This document shows positions 5,381-7,756 of a stretch of 7,756 nt of DNA, piece after piece (position 1 is the stretch's first letter; each line of letters starts with the position of its first letter). The position numbers and the translations under genes were made by a program. The DNA comes from Micromonosporaceae bacterium (GTDB lineage: Bacteria > Actinomycetota > Actinomycetes > Mycobacteriales > Micromonosporaceae): positions 1 to 7,756 of the forward strand of contig DPJL01000292.1 in the NCBI GenBank assembly GCA_003543035.1, given 5' to 3'. The notes beneath the pieces were generated by a model, which was given only the letters and a program-made list of their open reading frames with translations, had not been told where the DNA came from and made no database searches.

Positions 5381-6040
5381 ATGAGTCTGGTGCCTTCGAA
5401 TGTCACTTTGATCCGGGCCGACAACCCGGGTCATATGACGCTTGAGGGCACCAACACGTGGGTCCTCGACGACGGCACGGTGATTGACCCGGGCCCGGAC
5501 GACGGCGCTCACCTAGAAAAGATCATGGGGACGGGCAAGGTCAGCAGAATTCTTTTGACGCACGGGCATCCTGATCACGTCGAGGGCGTTGACCGTCTCG
5601 TGAAGATGACCGGTGCCGTGGTGGGCGAGCTCCCGCCCGGCCTGCAGGAGCTCAAGACCCCGGGTCACACGGCCGATTCGGTCTGTTTCGTGGGCCATGG
5701 CGTCGTGTTCACCGGCGACACCATCCTCGGGCGGGGGAGCAGTGTGGTCGCCTGGCCCGACGGCAACGTGAGCGACTACCTGAAGAGCCTGGAAACCCTG
5801 ATGACCTTTTCGGGGGTACCGGCAATGCCCGGCCACGGCCCCGCATTGCCCGATTGTGCCGAGGCGGCCCGGTGGCTGCACGGTCACCGGCTTGAGCGCT
5901 TGGAGCAGGTGAAGGCCGCGCTCGCCCAGGGTGCACAAACTCCCAAGGAGGTCGTCGACATCGTTTACGCCGATGTCGACCCAGCCCTGAAGTGGGCCGC
6001 GGAGTGGACTGTCCGCGCCCAGTTGGAACACCTCTTATGA
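5381..6040 (+). CDS. MBL-fold metallohydrolase, LACTB2/Rv3677c-like
   Basis: 219-residue soluble hydrolase with a complete dinuclear metal site: HGHPDH (61-66; H61, H63, D65, H66), H96 in KTPGHTADS, D113 in FTGDTILG, and H152 in PGHGP. NPGHMTLEGTNTWVL near the start and the C-terminal helical/winged segment (about 165-219, KEVVDIVYADVDPALKWAAEWTV in part) are those of the LACTB2-like/hydroxyacylglutathione-hydrolase-like group. Animal LACTB2 is an endoribonuclease; the actinobacterial substrate is not known to me, so a thioesterase or RNase role stays open. It is adjacent to the RidA-like gene as in M. tuberculosis. Its TGA overlaps the ATG of the cyclase gene (ATGA), indicating translational coupling. 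Confidence 0.92.
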   Translation: MSLVPSNVTLIRADNPGHMTLEGTNTWVLDDGTVIDPGPDDGAHLEKIMGTGKVSRILLTHGHPDHVEGVDRLVKMTGAVVGELPPGLQELKTPGHTADSVCFVGHGVVFTGDTILGRGSSVVAWPDGNVSDYLKSLETLMTFSGVPAMPGHGPALPDCAEAARWLHGHRLERLEQVKAALAQGAQTPKEVVDIVYADVDPALKWAAEWTVRAQLEHLL

Positions 6041-7756
6041 CATGCCCGGTCTGCGGAACTGTCCCGGTGCCGGCCGCCCGGTTCTGCCACAACTGTGGCG
6101 CTGCTCTTCCCGCTGCCGCGACCCTGCCCGCGAGCGAGCGGCGGGTGGTGACTGTCCTTTTTGGAGACCTCTCCGATTTCACTTCGTGGTCCGAGGAGCT
6201 GGACCCGGAGCGGGTCGGCGCGGTTACCGACCGGGTGATGTCCGCGTTGGCTGGCGCGGTCAAGACGTTCGGCGGGCACGTGGACAAGCTCACCGGGGAC
6301 GGCATCATGGCGGTCTTCGGAGCGCCGGTGGCACACGAGGATGACGCGGAACGTGCTGTGAGAGCGGCACTTTCGATGCAGAGGGCCGTCCGGCGGGTGC
6401 TTGATGATGAGCGGGGTGGTGGTGCCCCGTTGGGATTACGCGTCGGTTTGAATACCGGTCCGGTGCTCGCAGGGGTCCAGGCCGGGCTGGAGTACACAGT
6501 CATCGGCGACACTGTCAACACCGCCGCTCGCCTTGCCGATGCCGCCGCGGTCGGGGCGATCTACGCCGGCGCGCGGACGGTGGCAGCGACCGGATCCGTG
6601 GCAGGTTGGCGAACGCTGCGTCCCTTGCGGCTCAAGGGAAAGCGCGAGCCGGTTGAGACCTACGAGTTGCTTGGGCTGCACGATGCACGAGGCACGCGAG
6701 CTGGGCTCGGTGAAGAAGGCCCATTCGTAGGACGAGAAACCGAGCTGGGTCGGGTGGCCGGTCGGCTCGCCGAGGTCGTTGACCGCGATGAGCCACGCGT
6801 GCTCGTCTTCACGGCCGAGGCCGGAATCGGCAAGAGCCGCTTCGCTTCCGAGGTCGCCAGGTTTGCCAACGGCTATGAGGTCAGTGCGGGCCGGTTCGCC
6901 GCGCGCACCGGGGCTCGGGTGCTGTCGGTGCGCTGTGCGGCCTTCGGCGAACGCCGCCGCCTCGCTCCGCTCGCCGACCTCGTCCGCCTCGCGATCGGCC
7001 TTTCCATCGACTCCGCCACGGCCGCCACGCGCAGCGCGGTCGAAGAACGCTTGCGCCGCTTGGCCGATCGGCTAGCCCAGCGTTCCGAGCCGGGCCGACC
7101 GGTCAAAGTGGACAGTGAGGCGTTGTTAGCTTTGCTCGGCTATGCCGGGCCGCACGAAATGATGCAGTGGCAAGGTGTTCCGGGCGGTGATCCGGATGGA
7201 ACCGGCCGGGACAGTCACAAACTCGCGATCGCGGTCGCCGGGCTGCTCAACGGATTGACATCGGAGTCGCCGCTGGTCGTGATCGTCGACGACCTGCACG
7301 ACGCGACCGCGGAAACCGTTGACGCGCTTGGCACTGCGCTCGAGGAGCTCACCGGGCCGGTGCTCGTGCTCCTATTAGGACGGCCGGAGCTTGTTCGCAA
7401 GGCGGGTCAGCTCACCCGGGTCTCCGACGCCGAGGCACTCACCCTTTCCCCGTTGCGCGGTGCGGATGCGGCTCGGCTGCTCGGGTCCTACCTCAAGGGC
7501 GGAAGGCTTCCGCAGCCCGACGAAGACCGACTCCTCACCACCGCTCAAGGAAATCCTTTCTATCTCGCCGAGCTCGTGACCCTGCTTATGGAGCGGGGGG
7601 CTTTGACGAAGGCCGGGGCGCAGTGGCGACTGGTACCCGGATCAATGAGCGCCACATTGCTCACCAGAGACCTGGCGGCAGTCCTCGCGGCTCGCATTGA
7701 TGCCCTTCCGGCCGAAGCACGAGCGGTGTTGCGGGACGCCGCAGTCGTGGGCGACA
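6037..7756 (+). CDS. Class III adenylyl cyclase with zinc ribbon and STAND/AAA ATPase module, partial
   Basis: 573 codons present, running off the right edge. Order: a zinc ribbon with CPVC (C3, C6) and CHNC (C17, C20); a cyclase homology domain at about 36-212; and an ATPase module from FVGRE (230-234). The cyclase has metal ligands D44 (FGDLSDFT) and D88 (KLTGDG), substrate-selecting K84, T154 at the adenine-specifying position (YTVIGDTVNTAARL), and transition-state N161 and R165. All catalytic positions are filled, so it should convert ATP to cAMP. The Lys/Thr pair is class IIIb, the group of bicarbonate-responsive soluble cyclases. The ATPase has P-loop AEAGIGKS (260-267) and Walker B VVIVDDLHDA (414-423). 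The first P-loop Gly is Ala (A260). TPR-like or other C-terminal repeats may follow outside the window. The ATG at 6037 overlaps the MBL stop by 4 bp; no strong ribosome-binding site is seen, so translation is probably coupled. Confidence 0.93.
   Translation, partial: MTCPVCGTVPVPAARFCHNCGAALPAAATLPASERRVVTVLFGDLSDFTSWSEELDPERVGAVTDRVMSALAGAVKTFGGHVDKLTGDGIMAVFGAPVAHEDDAERAVRAALSMQRAVRRVLDDERGGGAPLGLRVGLNTGPVLAGVQAGLEYTVIGDTVNTAARLADAAAVGAIYAGARTVAATGSVAGWRTLRPLRLKGKREPVETYELLGLHDARGTRAGLGEEGPFVGRETELGRVAGRLAEVVDRDEPRVLVFTAEAGIGKSRFASEVARFANGYEVSAGRFAARTGARVLSVRCAAFGERRRLAPLADLVRLAIGLSIDSATAATRSAVEERLRRLADRLAQRSEPGRPVKVDSEALLALLGYAGPHEMMQWQGVPGGDPDGTGRDSHKLAIAVAGLLNGLTSESPLVVIVDDLHDATAETVDALGTALEELTGPVLVLLLGRPELVRKAGQLTRVSDAEALTLSPLRGADAARLLGSYLKGGRLPQPDEDRLLTTAQGNPFYLAELVTLLMERGALTKAGAQWRLVPGSMSATLLTRDLAAVLAARIDALPAEARAVLRDAAVVGD

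Noticed and set aside
4709..5512. Long minus-strand open frame (267 codons) antisense to the DUF4177, RidA and early MBL genes
   Set aside because: It has Arg/His/Asp-rich composition with no recognisable motif and lies opposite well-supported genes; it is a typical antisense artefact of GC-rich codon use.
5709..6521. Minus-strand open frame of 270 codons opposite the MBL and cyclase genes
   Set aside because: The low-complexity Ser/Arg/Pro translation matches no family, and the opposite strand encodes complete catalytic motifs.
1..7756. CRISPR arrays, insertion sequences, tRNA/rRNA genes, attachment sites
   Set aside because: I saw no regularly spaced repeats, transposase motifs, terminal inverted repeats or RNA-gene signatures. 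The only tandem repeat is the coding 21-bp one.

Overview
The window reads as chromosome from a high-GC actinobacterium. The order Pseudonocardiales (Amycolatopsis-like) is my best guess, from the WhiB-family regulator, dense GC-rich coding, GTG starts and the gene order. The order matches, in mirror image, a neighbourhood I know from Mycobacterium tuberculosis (ponA2 / whiB4 / two ArsA-Get3-like ATPases / RidA-like / metallo-beta-lactamase fold, then crp) and from Streptomyces (PBP / wblA / ATPase pair). That comparison is from memory, not from a search.

Layout. Positions 1-1044 (minus) hold the N-terminal 348 codons of a class A penicillin-binding protein, cut by the window edge. A 351-bp divergent intergenic region follows (1045-1395), unusually rich in perfect inverted repeats. 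Two of these are overlapping, mutually exclusive hairpins just upstream of a wblA/whiB4-type [4Fe-4S] regulator (1396-1698, plus). That regulator converges on a minus-strand cluster of three genes. Transcribed from 4628 down to 1695, they are a proline-rich single-pass membrane protein and two Get3/ArsA-like ATPases. The stop codons of the regulator and of the second ATPase overlap in one TTAA, and a 9-bp hairpin suited to ending the regulator transcript lies inside the ATPase coding sequence.

From a compact divergent promoter region (4629-4716) the plus strand carries a 52-residue DUF4177-type microprotein, a RidA-family protein (1-nt gap), an MBL-fold hydrolase resembling LACTB2/Rv3677c, and an adenylyl cyclase whose start overlaps the hydrolase stop by 4 bp. 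The cyclase (573 codons present, open at the right edge) has an N-terminal zinc ribbon, a class III cyclase domain of the Lys/Thr (class IIIb-like) type, and a STAND-type AAA ATPase module, an architecture like soluble adenylyl cyclase.

How they may work together (inference). The PBP serves cell-wall synthesis, the Fe-S regulator senses redox state or NO, the ATPase pair protects against metabolic or NO stress in mycobacteria, and RidA removes reactive enamine/imine intermediates. The cyclase adds cAMP signalling at the place where M. tuberculosis has the cAMP receptor gene crp. This is best seen as a conserved envelope/redox-stress neighbourhood with a lineage-specific membrane protein and cyclase. 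I see no mobile element, CRISPR array, tRNA or rRNA.
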